Shown here: positions 1 through 6,500 of the stretch, piece by piece
Layout: each line of letters opens with the position of its first letter
How positions within the stretch are numbered: position 1 is the first letter of the stretch
Assembly: GCA_964575975.1 (NCBI GenBank)
Contig: CAZNTU010000193.1
Location: 1-10,633, forward strand
From: G963674505 sp964575975
Lineage (GTDB): Bacteria; Desulfobacterota; Desulfobacteria; Desulfobacterales; SKZT01
Direction: 5' to 3'
DNA: 10,633 nt
Notes under the pieces: model-generated
Database searches by the model: none
What the model saw: only the letters and a program-made list of their open reading frames with translations
Told to the model about the DNA's origin: nothing
Translations under genes and position numbers: made by a program

Positions 1-323
1 ATATTCAACTCCGCGTGAAACCACCTGAACTGCCATCCCAATCCGGCTTCCACCAAGAAGGATTCTCCGAAATCCCCCCGCGCCCCGATGGAGCGGCCAT
101 CCTCCCCGACGGCCCTTCCGAACAACGCGGGCGGGTTCGTGGAATCCGGGGATTCATCCCGAAACGTGCAGTCCTCCGAAATCGAACCCCCCATCCCGAA
201 TCGCCCGTAAGGCCCCGTCTCCGCCCCCGAAACCGGTCCGGCCGAAAATATTTGGCATAAAACGCAAGTCACGGAAATAAACAATGTCAAAACACGACTG
301 CTGTCGAAAAATATGTTTTTCAT
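1..323 (-). CDS. Secreted outer-membrane beta-barrel protein, N-terminal part (runs off left edge)
   Basis: The frame opens with ATG at 323 and stays open for 107 codons to the window edge, so the C-terminus is missing. Residues 1-36 look like a signal peptide: a Lys near the start, a hydrophobic stretch VLTLFISVTCVLC (11-23), and a possible cleavage after SGA (32-34). The mature part begins ETGPYGRFGMGGSI. It continues with the Gly/aromatic alternation of small outer-membrane beta-barrels, for example FLVEAGLGWQFRWFHAEL at about 89-106. A GGGGA-like ribosome-binding stretch lies about 10 bases before the ATG. A longer-looking minus-strand frame at 154-339 overlaps it but lacks these properties. 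A second beta-barrel gene lies 0.6 kb upstream on the same strand. The exact family is not identified. Confidence rests on the signal peptide plus barrel pattern, not on a motif. Confidence 0.75.
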   Translation of the reverse strand, partial: MKNIFFDSSRVLTLFISVTCVLCQIFSAGPVSGAETGPYGRFGMGGSISEDCTFRDESPDSTNPPALFGRAVGEDGRSIGARGDFGESFLVEAGLGWQFRWFHAELN

Positions 324-391
324 CTTCGAAAATCCCCAATCCGTTTCCGGAACAAGCAGCTTGGTGCTTCCAGGTTTAAAAAGTTTGGACC

Positions 392-703
392 TTGCGCGAT
401 GACGCCCCTTTTCCGGATTTGAGCGGAAAAACGGCCGTTGTCGTCGACGACGGCCTTGCCTCCGGTTATACCATGCTGGCTTCCATACGCATGGCAAGGA
501 ACAAGAAGGCAGAAAAGGTCGTCGTCGCGGTCCCGACCGCCTCTCCCAGGTCCATCGAAACCTTGAAGGATACCGCGGACGAAATCTTTTGCCTGAACAT
601 CCGGGAAGGCGTCTATTTCGCCGTGGCCGAGGCCTACAAGAATTGGCGGGACATGGACGAACGCGAAGTCGTGGCGCTATATAAGAATAAGGTACGCTTT
701 TAA
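392..703 (+). pseudogene. Phosphoribosyltransferase, C-terminal half only (5'-truncated remnant)
   Basis: The frame carries the PRPP-binding signature VVVDDGLASGYT at about residues 16-27. This is followed by VVVAVPTASPRSIETL and a DEIFCLN segment, as in predicted phosphoribosyltransferases of the COG1926 type. Such proteins normally have about 200 residues or more, with roughly 100 residues before this motif; here only 103 remain. The frame opens at a TTG (392) and is closed upstream by an in-frame TAA at 377-379. The bases where the N-terminal half should lie are the 5' region and coding sequence of the divergent beta-barrel gene. The remaining codons are intact to the TAA at 701-703, so the truncation may be recent. 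A functional half-enzyme is unlikely because the N-terminal part of the fold is absent. Confidence 0.75.
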
Positions 704-812
704 GAAATCTTATAAACTTGTTGGCGCGCGTTTATCCTCCGCAAGTCGAACATTTCCGGCCCGTAGCCACCACCAAATCCCCCAATTGGAACGGAAAGCG
801 GCTTCTCGGGTA

Positions 813-834
813 GCGCCGCATTCCACGGCGGCGC
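813..834. repeat. 7-bp perfect inverted repeat between converging genes
   Basis: GCGCCGC at 813-819 and GCGGCGC at 828-834 can form a GC-only stem with an 8-base loop. It lies between the 3' end of the plus-strand phosphoribosyltransferase remnant (703) and the 3' end of the minus-strand beta-barrel gene (899). A role in ending transcripts from both sides is possible. Neither strand has a T-run after the stem, so it is not a standard intrinsic terminator. I see no gene in 704-898. Confidence 0.3.
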
Positions 835-898
835 ACTGCCTGTTGCGAAACCTCTGAAACCTTCCAAGACGAGGCGAAAATAAAGTGGCGACTGCAAA

Positions 899-1429
899 TT
901 ACCACTTGAGACCTATGCCGAATCCATAGACGAATCGGCCGTCGCGGAAATTGATCTTGGCTTCGTTGTCCTGTTCGAGCGTGAACTCGTAATCTACGAT
1001 GCTGAAAATGAACATGGTGGGATTGACGAAAAAGGTCAGGCTCGTATGTGGGGAGGCCACCAGGCGTTCGGTGGAGTCTTCGCCCTTTTCTTGGAGACGG
1101 GAGATGGAGGCGCCCACGTAAGGCTGTATTCGGTGGAAATCGAAGCGATATCCCAGGCTCATGCCTTTGAAATCCTGCCCGTCGTTCGCTTCTTTGCGTT
1201 CGCCGGCTTTCAGAGTCCGAATGTACCATTCCGACAGGCGCCGATCCGCGAATTTGGCCATTCCATTTTCCAAAATGGCAATGTCTCGATTTTCGATATC
1301 CGCGCCTCCCAAGGTCAACTCCCAATTGCCGATATCGAAACCGGCCACTATGCTCTGGTCGGCGCGAACGCCCATAGGCATCAGAAGAACTCCGATTATG
1401 GCGAACATATGCAGTTCAAACCGGAACAT
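899..1429 (-). CDS. Small outer-membrane beta-barrel protein
   Basis: Predicted 176-residue protein. The first residues, MFRFELHMFAIIGVLLMPMG, form a signal peptide with likely cleavage at VRA/DQS. The rest has amphipathic beta-strand character, such as MSLGYRFDFHRIQPYVGASIS. It ends in YGFGIGLKW, whose terminal aromatic residue fits the C-terminal beta-signal read by the BAM complex. The frame could start four codons earlier at 1441, but there the AAGG sequence sits too close to the ATG. From 1429 a GGAG lies six bases upstream, so I prefer 1429. The length (about 150 mature residues) suggests an eight-stranded barrel of the OmpA/Opa/OmpW size class; the exact family is not recognised. It stands alone on its strand, with the other barrel gene about 0.6 kb downstream in the same direction. 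Confidence 0.75.
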   Translation of the reverse strand: MFRFELHMFAIIGVLLMPMGVRADQSIVAGFDIGNWELTLGGADIENRDIAILENGMAKFADRRLSEWYIRTLKAGERKEANDGQDFKGMSLGYRFDFHRIQPYVGASISRLQEKGEDSTERLVASPHTSLTFFVNPTMFIFSIVDYEFTLEQDNEAKINFRDGRFVYGFGIGLKW

Positions 1430-2023
1430 AACACTCTCCATCCACCTTTTGGTTTCAATCGCCGGGTTTTATGCTTCAATATGCTCGGATTTTTTGTTCG
1501 ACTTATATCCTTGTCGGCGCGAGACCTCCGAGGTTTTCATTGCCTCTTGTCATCATCTTTCTATTGTACGATATTTCGGCAAAGTGCCCCCTTTCGTCCT
1601 TCCAGCCGATAACAGCAATTCTATGGATTGCGGGATCGTATTCGGCGTGGTGGCGAGAGAAAGCTAGCTAAACCATAGAAAATTATGTTCTTTTGAGAAA
1701 ATAAGCACAATCGGGAAACTTCTGGTTTTCGAATGTTTTTATGTCGGCTCCATATATTGCGAAACTATTTTATCCGCAGAAAACCATGAATTCGAGCGGG
1801 GGGATCGGGAGAAAGGTTTAGGCAATATATTTTGGGGAAGAAAGGGTTTTCACCTTGATTGGAAACCGAGGAGGTTTTGCGAAGGAAGTTGACCGTCGGC
1901 AATTTGGGAATCAAAGAAGCGTTCGTAGTGGCGGCTTTAGCCGGTGTGGGCCATATCGGCTAAAGCCGCTATACAAACTGCAAAACGCGTGATAGTCGGC
2001 GAAATCAAGGAGAAAGGAAAGAG
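1430..2023. other. Intergenic region without a confident gene
   Basis: This stretch of about 590 bases is richer in A+T than its neighbours. It must contain the promoter of the beta-barrel gene to its left, but I found no convincing -35/-10 pair. Two weak protein-like frames cross 1471-1671: a 66-codon plus frame with two hydrophobic stretches, and a 54-codon minus frame (1503-1667) that lacks an early start codon. Neither has a ribosome-binding site I trust, and they may be chance or gene remains. 1680-1920 shows no coding pattern. The REP-like hairpin at 1925-1969 is described separately. Confidence 0.5.
1925..1969. repeat. REP-like palindromic element with a 5' GTAG
   Basis: GCGGCTTTAGCCG (1931-1943) is followed, after a 13-base loop, by its perfect reverse complement CGGCTAAAGCCGC (1957-1969). 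GTAG sits at 1925-1928, just before the left arm. REP elements mobilised by RAYT (TnpA_REP) transposases are hairpins preceded by a GTAG tetranucleotide, so the arrangement fits. It begins 55 bases beyond the cobA-hemD stop, where REPs are often found and can stabilise mRNA 3' ends or limit readthrough. No T-run follows the stem on either strand. Only this copy is visible in the window, so its repeat nature across the genome is inferred. Confidence 0.55.
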
Positions 2024-3553
2024 TCAAGGGGTCCGGAAAATGCCGTAATGCGCGACGATAACGTCGCACAATCCCGGAATCGTGTATTCGTCGGCCGTGA
2101 CGCGGACTTCGAATCCAAGCTCCACGGCCGTGTCGGCGGTAATCGGTCCGATGCACGCGATATCGACGCCCTTCATCAGATCGGAAAAATTATCTTCCGG
2201 AATCAGCGCCTTGAAATTTGTAACCGTGGAGGAGCTTGTGAACGTTACCATGTCGATGTCTCCGTCTTTCAGATCCCGAATCAAAGCGTCCGCGTTTCCC
2301 CGGTCCTGGACGGTGCGATAGACGGCGATCTCGTCGACGGTCGCCCCCATTTTTTCCAGTTCGACGGGAATTACGGGGCGCGCCTCCTCGGCTCTCGGAA
2401 GCAGAACCCTTTGGCCCGAGACGTCTTTGTCGGCGAAGGCTTCCACTACCGATTCGGCCCGGTAGTTTTTCGGAAGAATGTCCGTTTTCAGGCCGTATTG
2501 CAGAAGGGTTTGCGCCGTAACAGGGCCGATGGCGGCGATCTTCGCTCCCCCCAGCGCCCTTGCGTCCATGCCTTTCTCGAAAAGACGTCCGAAAAAGTAT
2601 TTCACCCCGTTGACGCTGGTGAACACGACCCAATGGTAGGAAGCCAATTTGAAGAGAGCTTCGTCGAGGGGAGCGTAGGTTTCGGGATCGACGATTTTGA
2701 TCGTGGGGCATTCCACGACCTCGGCGCCAAGCGACCCGAGTCGTTCCACGAGGTTGCTGGCCTGTTCCCTCGCCCTGGTGACCACGATTTTCCTGCCTAG
2801 CAGGGGACGGTTTTCGAACCATTTCATTTCGTCGCGAAGCTTGACGACATCGCCCACGACGATGATGGCCGGGGCTTTCAATTTCGCCTCCTCCACGCGT
2901 CGGGCGATATTCGCGAGCGTTCCCGAAACCGTTTTCTGTTTCGTGGTGGTTCCCCATCGAACCAGTGCGACCGGCGTGTCCGGCGAGCGCCCGTTCTCCA
3001 CGAGCCGGGCGACGATGTTCGGAAGGTTCTTGACCCCCATGAGAAAAACGAGAGTGCCGATTCCTTTGGCGAGAGCGCTCCAGTCGATGCTGGTGGAATC
3101 CTTGGCGGGGTCTTCGTGGCCGGTGACGAAAGCGACCGTGGAGGTGAACTTGCGGTGGGTGAGGGGAATGCCCGCGTATGCGGGAGCCGCGATGGCCGAT
3201 GTCACTCCCGGCACGATTTCGAACGGAATTCCGGCCTCGATCAGCACCTCCGCCTCCTCCCCGCCTCTGCCGAAAATGAACGGGTCGCCGCCTTTCAGCC
3301 TGGCGACCGTCGCCCCGGTTTTCGCCTTCTCGACAAGAAGGGCGTTGATGCCGTCCTGGGAAAGAGTGTGGTCCCCGCCTTGCTTTCCGACGTAAATCTT
3401 TTCGGCCGAAGAATTCGAGTACCGCAACAAGGTCGGCGAAGCGAGATAGTCGTAGACGATCACGTCGGCCTTCTCGATGCACTCCTTGCCTTTCACGGTA
3501 ATCAGCCCGGGGTCTCCGGGACCCGCGCCCACCAAGTATACTTTTCCGATCAT
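2024..3553 (-). CDS. cobA-hemD: Fused uroporphyrinogen-III C-methyltransferase / uroporphyrinogen-III synthase
   Basis: A 509-residue bifunctional cytoplasmic enzyme. Residues 1 to about 245 are the SAM-dependent methyltransferase (SUMT/CobA). It shows VGAGPGDPGLITVKG (8-22), GGDPFIFGRGGEE (88-100), VPGVTSAIAAPAYAGIPLTHR (114-134) and VVGDVV (232-237). It adds two methyl groups to uroporphyrinogen III to give precorrin-2. Residues from about 251 to the end are the HemD synthase, which cyclises hydroxymethylbilane with inversion of ring D. Marks are LLGRKIVVTRA (251-261), FTSVNGVKYFF (311-321), LLPRAEEARP (384-393), FTSSSTVTNF (438-447) and IGPITADTA (468-476). The frame is open upstream to 3766, but those codons overlap hemC and do not look like protein. 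The start at 3553 shares ATGA with the hemC stop and begins with the family's typical N-terminus. The fusion is common in anaerobes and deltaproteobacterial lineages. Confidence 0.96.
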   Translation of the reverse strand: MIGKVYLVGAGPGDPGLITVKGKECIEKADVIVYDYLASPTLLRYSNSSAEKIYVGKQGGDHTLSQDGINALLVEKAKTGATVARLKGGDPFIFGRGGEEAEVLIEAGIPFEIVPGVTSAIAAPAYAGIPLTHRKFTSTVAFVTGHEDPAKDSTSIDWSALAKGIGTLVFLMGVKNLPNIVARLVENGRSPDTPVALVRWGTTTKQKTVSGTLANIARRVEEAKLKAPAIIVVGDVVKLRDEMKWFENRPLLGRKIVVTRAREQASNLVERLGSLGAEVVECPTIKIVDPETYAPLDEALFKLASYHWVVFTSVNGVKYFFGRLFEKGMDARALGGAKIAAIGPVTAQTLLQYGLKTDILPKNYRAESVVEAFADKDVSGQRVLLPRAEEARPVIPVELEKMGATVDEIAVYRTVQDRGNADALIRDLKDGDIDMVTFTSSSTVTNFKALIPEDNFSDLMKGVDIACIGPITADTAVELGFEVRVTADEYTIPGLCDVIVAHYGIFRTP

Positions 3554-4500
3554 TTGACGAATTCCCGCTTTAAAGTGTCCAATATTGGCCCCGCTCCCTT
3601 GTTCAGGAGTCGTTCGGCAAGCTTCACGCCCAGTTTCTCGGCAGCCGACGCCGGTCCCGAGACAGTCTCCCTGAAGACGACGGAACCGTCCACGTCGGCA
3701 ACGAGACCTTTCAGTTCCAACGTGTCTCCGTTCAATCGTCCGTGCGCCGCGATGGGTACTTGGCACCCGCCTTCCAGGCGGTGCAAAAAGGCGCGCTCGC
3801 CCGCTACCACTTTATGGGTCGAGTCGTCGTCCAAGGCGGCGATTACCGGCCCCGCGTCGGGGTCGTTCTCCCGGATTTCGATGCACAACGCTCCTTGGCC
3901 CACCGCCGGAAGCATAACCGATTCGTCGATGTATTCCGTGATCTTCTCTTCCAGCCCCAGTCTCTTTACCCCGGCCGCCGCAAGCACGATGGCGTCCAAA
4001 TCCTCGGTCTCCAGCTTTTTCAGTCTCGTGTCCAGGTTGCCTCTCAGAGGAACGATTTCAACGTCGGGACGGGCGTGTTTCAGTTGCGCCCCTCGCCTCA
4101 GGCTGCTGGTTCCGATTTTGGCGCCTTTCTTCAGCTTCGAAAACGGGGCGCCGTCTTTGGAAATCAGTACGTCGACAGGCGATTCCCGTTCCGGTACCGC
4201 CCCGATGCAAAGGCCCTCGGGAATCTTCGCGGGCATGTCCTTCATGCTGTGGACCGCGATGTCGATCCGGCGGTCCAAAAGGGCTTCCTCGATTTCCTTG
4301 ACGAACAGACCCTTGCCGCCAACCTTGGCCAAAGGAACGTCCTGAATCTTGTCCCCCTTGGTCTTGATGATGGAAAGTTCCACGGAAAGATCGGGAAACT
4401 TCGACTCCAAGACGGACTTGACGTGATTGGCTTGCCACAGAGCCAGCTGGCTTCCGCGCGTGCCGATGACTAACTTTTTTTTGTTTTTTTCCGTAAGCAT
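3550..4500 (-). CDS. hemC: Hydroxymethylbilane synthase (porphobilinogen deaminase)
   Basis: A 316-residue cytoplasmic enzyme that condenses four porphobilinogens into hydroxymethylbilane, the substrate of the HemD domain encoded just downstream. It has the family N-terminus VIGTRGSQLALWQA (11-24), IAVHSMKDMP (81-90) with catalytic Asp88, GTSSLRRGAQL (130-140), and GGCQVPIAAHGRL (244-256). Cys246 in the last motif anchors the dipyrromethane cofactor. Length is normal. The ATG at 4500 lies 12 bases after the zinc-ribbon stop, with a GAGG about 10 bases upstream. The codons after the start form two A-runs (A7 and A8, 4475-4490 on the plus strand) coding for a Lys/Asn-rich lead-in. The stop overlaps the next start (ATGA). 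Confidence 0.97.
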   Translation of the reverse strand: MLTEKNKKKLVIGTRGSQLALWQANHVKSVLESKFPDLSVELSIIKTKGDKIQDVPLAKVGGKGLFVKEIEEALLDRRIDIAVHSMKDMPAKIPEGLCIGAVPERESPVDVLISKDGAPFSKLKKGAKIGTSSLRRGAQLKHARPDVEIVPLRGNLDTRLKKLETEDLDAIVLAAAGVKRLGLEEKITEYIDESVMLPAVGQGALCIEIRENDPDAGPVIAALDDDSTHKVVAGERAFLHRLEGGCQVPIAAHGRLNGDTLELKGLVADVDGSVVFRETVSGPASAAEKLGVKLAERLLNKGAGPILDTLKREFVK

Positions 4501-4512
4501 CGGATTTCAGCC

Positions 4513-4743
4513 TCAGTGGCCGCAGGTCGAGCAGCTGGTCGCCGAGCAGCCGGTGCAGGAGGACGTTCCGGCCGACTTGCCCACCGTTTGCCCTCCGCCT
4601 CCCTTGGATACGAACCCGCAAACGGACATCTTCTTGCAGACTTCTACGCTTTTGCACTCGGGACAGTCGGGTTGCTCCGATCCGAAAACCAGGCACTCGA
4701 AATCTTTTCCGCATTTTGAACAATGATACTCGTAAATTGGCAT
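4513..4743 (-). CDS. FmdB-family zinc-ribbon protein
   Basis: A 76-residue protein starting MPIYEYHCSKCG, the signature of the FmdB/CxxC-CxxC zinc-ribbon family. Paired cysteines C8/C11 and C27/C30 can bind one zinc. The protein is unusually cysteine-rich: eleven cysteines in all, including a tail with CTGC (63-66) and CSTC (71-74) after a flexible Gly/Ser linker. FmdB was named as a putative regulator of formamidase/amide use in Methylophilus, but family members occur in many unrelated contexts and the function is unproven. An AAGAGG ribosome-binding site six bases before the ATG fixes the start. That site overlaps the last codons of the small upstream gene. Its place directly before hemC might suggest a metal- or tetrapyrrole-related role; that is speculation. 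Confidence 0.88.
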   Translation of the reverse strand: MPIYEYHCSKCGKDFECLVFGSEQPDCPECKSVEVCKKMSVCGFVSKGGGGQTVGKSAGTSSCTGCSATSCSTCGH

Positions 4744-4746
4744 TTT

Positions 4747-4884
4747 TTACCTCTTGATATTTGTCGGCAAGGCGTGGCGGAACGAACCGCGCCGCTTGCG
4801 CCGGCTGTACAATAGTTGCTGTTGCAGTTCCAAAATATAATCCCGTTCGTCGATGCTTTTGATCGAACGCGAAAATTTAATCAT
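4747..4884 (-). CDS. Small basic protein of 45 residues, unknown function
   Basis: An ATG at 4884 shares ATGA with the stop of the DHS-like gene. The frame runs 45 codons to a TAA at 4747, three bases before the zinc-ribbon ATG, so it fills the gap between two genes exactly. Other junctions of the operon use the same ATGA design. The product begins MIKFSRSIKSIDERDYILEL and continues with a glutamine/leucine run (21-25). This gives a likely charged helix over residues 10-28. A strongly basic block YSRRKRRG (26-33) and a short tail ending in NIKR follow. There is no signal peptide, cysteine or membrane segment. No ribosome-binding site lies at useful distance, so translation probably depends on re-initiation after the upstream stop. 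The basic block might bind nucleic acid, but I do not recognise the family. Confidence 0.65.
   Translation of the reverse strand: MIKFSRSIKSIDERDYILELQQQLLYSRRKRRGSFRHALPTNIKR
4750..4755 (-). promoter_or_regulatory. Ribosome-binding site of the zinc-ribbon gene, embedded in the upstream small gene
   Basis: AAGAGG on the minus strand lies six bases before the ATG at 4743. It encodes the last Lys-Arg codons of the 45-residue gene, so ribosomes finishing that gene cover this site. This makes translational coupling plausible. Confidence 0.6.
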
Positions 4885-5873
4885 TCGAAGAATAAAATCA
4901 ACTCTCCCTCCCGCCTCCTCACTCCCAACTCCTCCAGCACCCCCGCCGCAATCAACGGCAGCATGATCTCATGGCATCCAATCAGGTTGTACCCTTTGCC
5001 GCCGCCCATGGTGGGGCGGTGGACCACGTTGGTCATGGGGCGGTAGTGTTTGATGAAATCCATGTTCACGGCCGTGAAGTTTTCCACGCGGTGTCCCAGG
5101 TTGCGAACGAGGGTGAGCGCTTTCAGGAAAACCTCCGGCAGAAGGACTGCCGACCCTACGTTCATGTACACGCCGTTCTCCAGTGTCGAAACCACGGACG
5201 CGAAAGTACGGAAATCCAGGTGCGTGGCGGCCCCGGCCTTGGCCGGATCGAACCCCGGATGCATGTGTATGATGTCCGTCCCGAATGCCACGTGTACGGT
5301 GGCTGGGATGTCGAGGGCTGCGGCGGACGCAAGCAGGCTCGCGTCGGCGTGCGGAAGTTTCTTTTCCAAGATCAGGCGTCCGACGGCTTTTCCAAGGCCT
5401 GTCTTTTCGGAATGCGAACGGCGAACGGCCTCGCTCAGGAATTCCCCGGTCTCCTTGGCCATGCCGAAATCGCCCGTACCTAAGGATGCCGCAACGTCCT
5501 CGGAGGTCTTTCCCGCGTACGCCAGCTCGAAATCGTGGATAATCCCGGCGCCGTTCAGCGCCAGCGCCGTGACGATTCCTCTTTTCATCAGATCGATCAG
5601 TATCGGAGAAAGGCCCACCTTGATCACATGCGCCCCCATCGCGACTATGACGGTCTTTCGATTTCGGGCGGCGGTCGCCAGGGAAGCGACAACCTCGCGA
5701 AGCTCTCCCGCAGCCAAAATATTGGGGAGGCTTTCCAGAAAAGAAGAGAAGGAACCGCCTTTTTTCCAAGGCTTGGCCAAGTCCTCGAAGGACACCTTGC
5801 TTTTTCTGTCCGCGATGGAATACGTTTTCAGCGAATTCAAATCGACGGGATCGTATTTGTTTTTTTCAGACAT
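4881..5873 (-). CDS. Conserved protein, possible distant relative of deoxyhypusine synthase
   Basis: A 330-residue soluble protein without signal peptide. It matches my memory of a conserved family in deltaproteobacteria and related phyla that is often left hypothetical or called deoxyhypusine-synthase-like. Conserved-looking blocks are GAHVIKVGLSPILIDLM (80-96), LNGAGIIHDFE (106-116), GTDIIHMHP (198-206), NVGSAVLLPEVFLKAL (238-253), RPTMGGGKGYN (286-296) and GCHEIMLPLIAAG (299-311). The Gly-rich segments and the order of a GAH block, an NGAG.HD block and a late GGG block suggest an NAD-binding fold as in deoxyhypusine synthase. The characteristic lysine motif of true DHS is not clear, and bacteria generally lack the eIF5A substrate. 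The substrate is unknown; a polyamine-related reaction is one guess. It follows gmhA by 31 bases, and its stop overlaps the next start. Confidence 0.7.
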   Translation of the reverse strand: MSEKNKYDPVDLNSLKTYSIADRKSKVSFEDLAKPWKKGGSFSSFLESLPNILAAGELREVVASLATAARNRKTVIVAMGAHVIKVGLSPILIDLMKRGIVTALALNGAGIIHDFELAYAGKTSEDVAASLGTGDFGMAKETGEFLSEAVRRSHSEKTGLGKAVGRLILEKKLPHADASLLASAAALDIPATVHVAFGTDIIHMHPGFDPAKAGAATHLDFRTFASVVSTLENGVYMNVGSAVLLPEVFLKALTLVRNLGHRVENFTAVNMDFIKHYRPMTNVVHRPTMGGGKGYNLIGCHEIMLPLIAAGVLEELGVRRREGELILFFE

Positions 5874-5904
5874 GTTTTTTTCCGAAGGGTTCTATCAGAA
5901 TGTT

Positions 5905-6480
5905 CTAAAAGGATTCGGGGAAAAGGATTCGTTCGACAAGATCGCACAACACGTGAATCAGGGTGATGTGGACTTCCTGGACACGGGCGGTCGCGTCGGA
6001 TTCGACGCAAAAGGCGAGATCGGACTTCTCGGCGAGCAGGCCTCCCCGTCCGGAAAAGCCGATGGTACACATGTCCAGGTTTTTGGCCGCTTCGATCGCC
6101 CTGATGACGTTTCTGGAATTTCCGCTGGTGCTGATTCCTATGGCCGTGTCGTGTCTTTTTCCCAAGGCTTGCACTTGTTTGGAGAAAATCTCGTCGAAGG
6201 AGTAGTCGTTTCCGATGCTCGTTATAATGGAAGTGTCCGTGGTCAGGGCGATGGCCGACAACGGCGAGCGCTCGATCTTGAATCGGTTGACGAATTCCGC
6301 CGCCATGTGCTGGCTGTCGGCGGCGCTTCCCCCGTTTCCGAAAACAAGGACCTTGTGTCCCGACGAGACGCAAATCGCCAGCCGGTCGGCCGCTTCCATT
6401 ATCCGTTCGATGTTCTTGGCGAAAAAGGCCTTCTTTACCGAGAGGCTTTCTTTGACTATGTTTTCAACTATGTTCTTCAT
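5905..6480 (-). CDS. gmhA: Phosphoheptose isomerase (sedoheptulose-7-phosphate isomerase)
   Basis: A 191-residue cytoplasmic SIS-domain enzyme that turns sedoheptulose 7-phosphate into D-glycero-D-manno-heptose 7-phosphate, the first step to the ADP-heptose of the LPS inner core. Motifs: VFGNGGSAADSQHMAAEFVNRF (46-67), GISTSGNSRNVIRAI (115-129) and QEVHITLIHVLCDLVE (168-183). His58, Glu62, Gln168 and His176 match the zinc/active-site residues known in E. coli GmhA (61, 65, 172, 180). Length is as in E. coli. The frame is open upstream to 6834, but that part lies over the TPR gene. MKNIVENIV at 6480 is the natural start and sits 20 bases after the TPR stop. The other heptose genes (hldE, gmhB) are not in the window. 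Confidence 0.96.
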   Translation of the reverse strand: MKNIVENIVKESLSVKKAFFAKNIERIMEAADRLAICVSSGHKVLVFGNGGSAADSQHMAAEFVNRFKIERSPLSAIALTTDTSIITSIGNDYSFDEIFSKQVQALGKRHDTAIGISTSGNSRNVIRAIEAAKNLDMCTIGFSGRGGLLAEKSDLAFCVESDATARVQEVHITLIHVLCDLVERILFPESF

Positions 6481-6500
6481 TTCAAAGATCCGATCATGAA

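Noticed and set aside
154..339. Minus-strand 61-codon frame near the left edge
   Set aside because: It is out of frame with the signal-peptide/barrel frame starting at 323, which explains the region better.
700..897. 65-codon minus frame right after the beta-barrel stop
   Set aside because: It has only a TTG start without a ribosome-binding site, is Gly/Pro-rich, and spans the inverted repeat. It may be remains of a repeat but is not supportable as a gene.
1877..1963. 28-codon plus frame after a strong GAGGAGG
   Set aside because: The purine-rich site is only two bases from the TTG, the frame ends inside the REP-like hairpin, and nothing supports a product.
2048..2800. Plus-strand open frame of 250 codons
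   Set aside because: It is antisense to the HemD half of the fusion and its translation lacks any domain.
3554..3766. 71-codon N-terminal extension of cobA-hemD
   Set aside because: It lies over hemC in another frame and reads as Arg-rich shadow sequence. The start at 3553 matches the family N-terminus.
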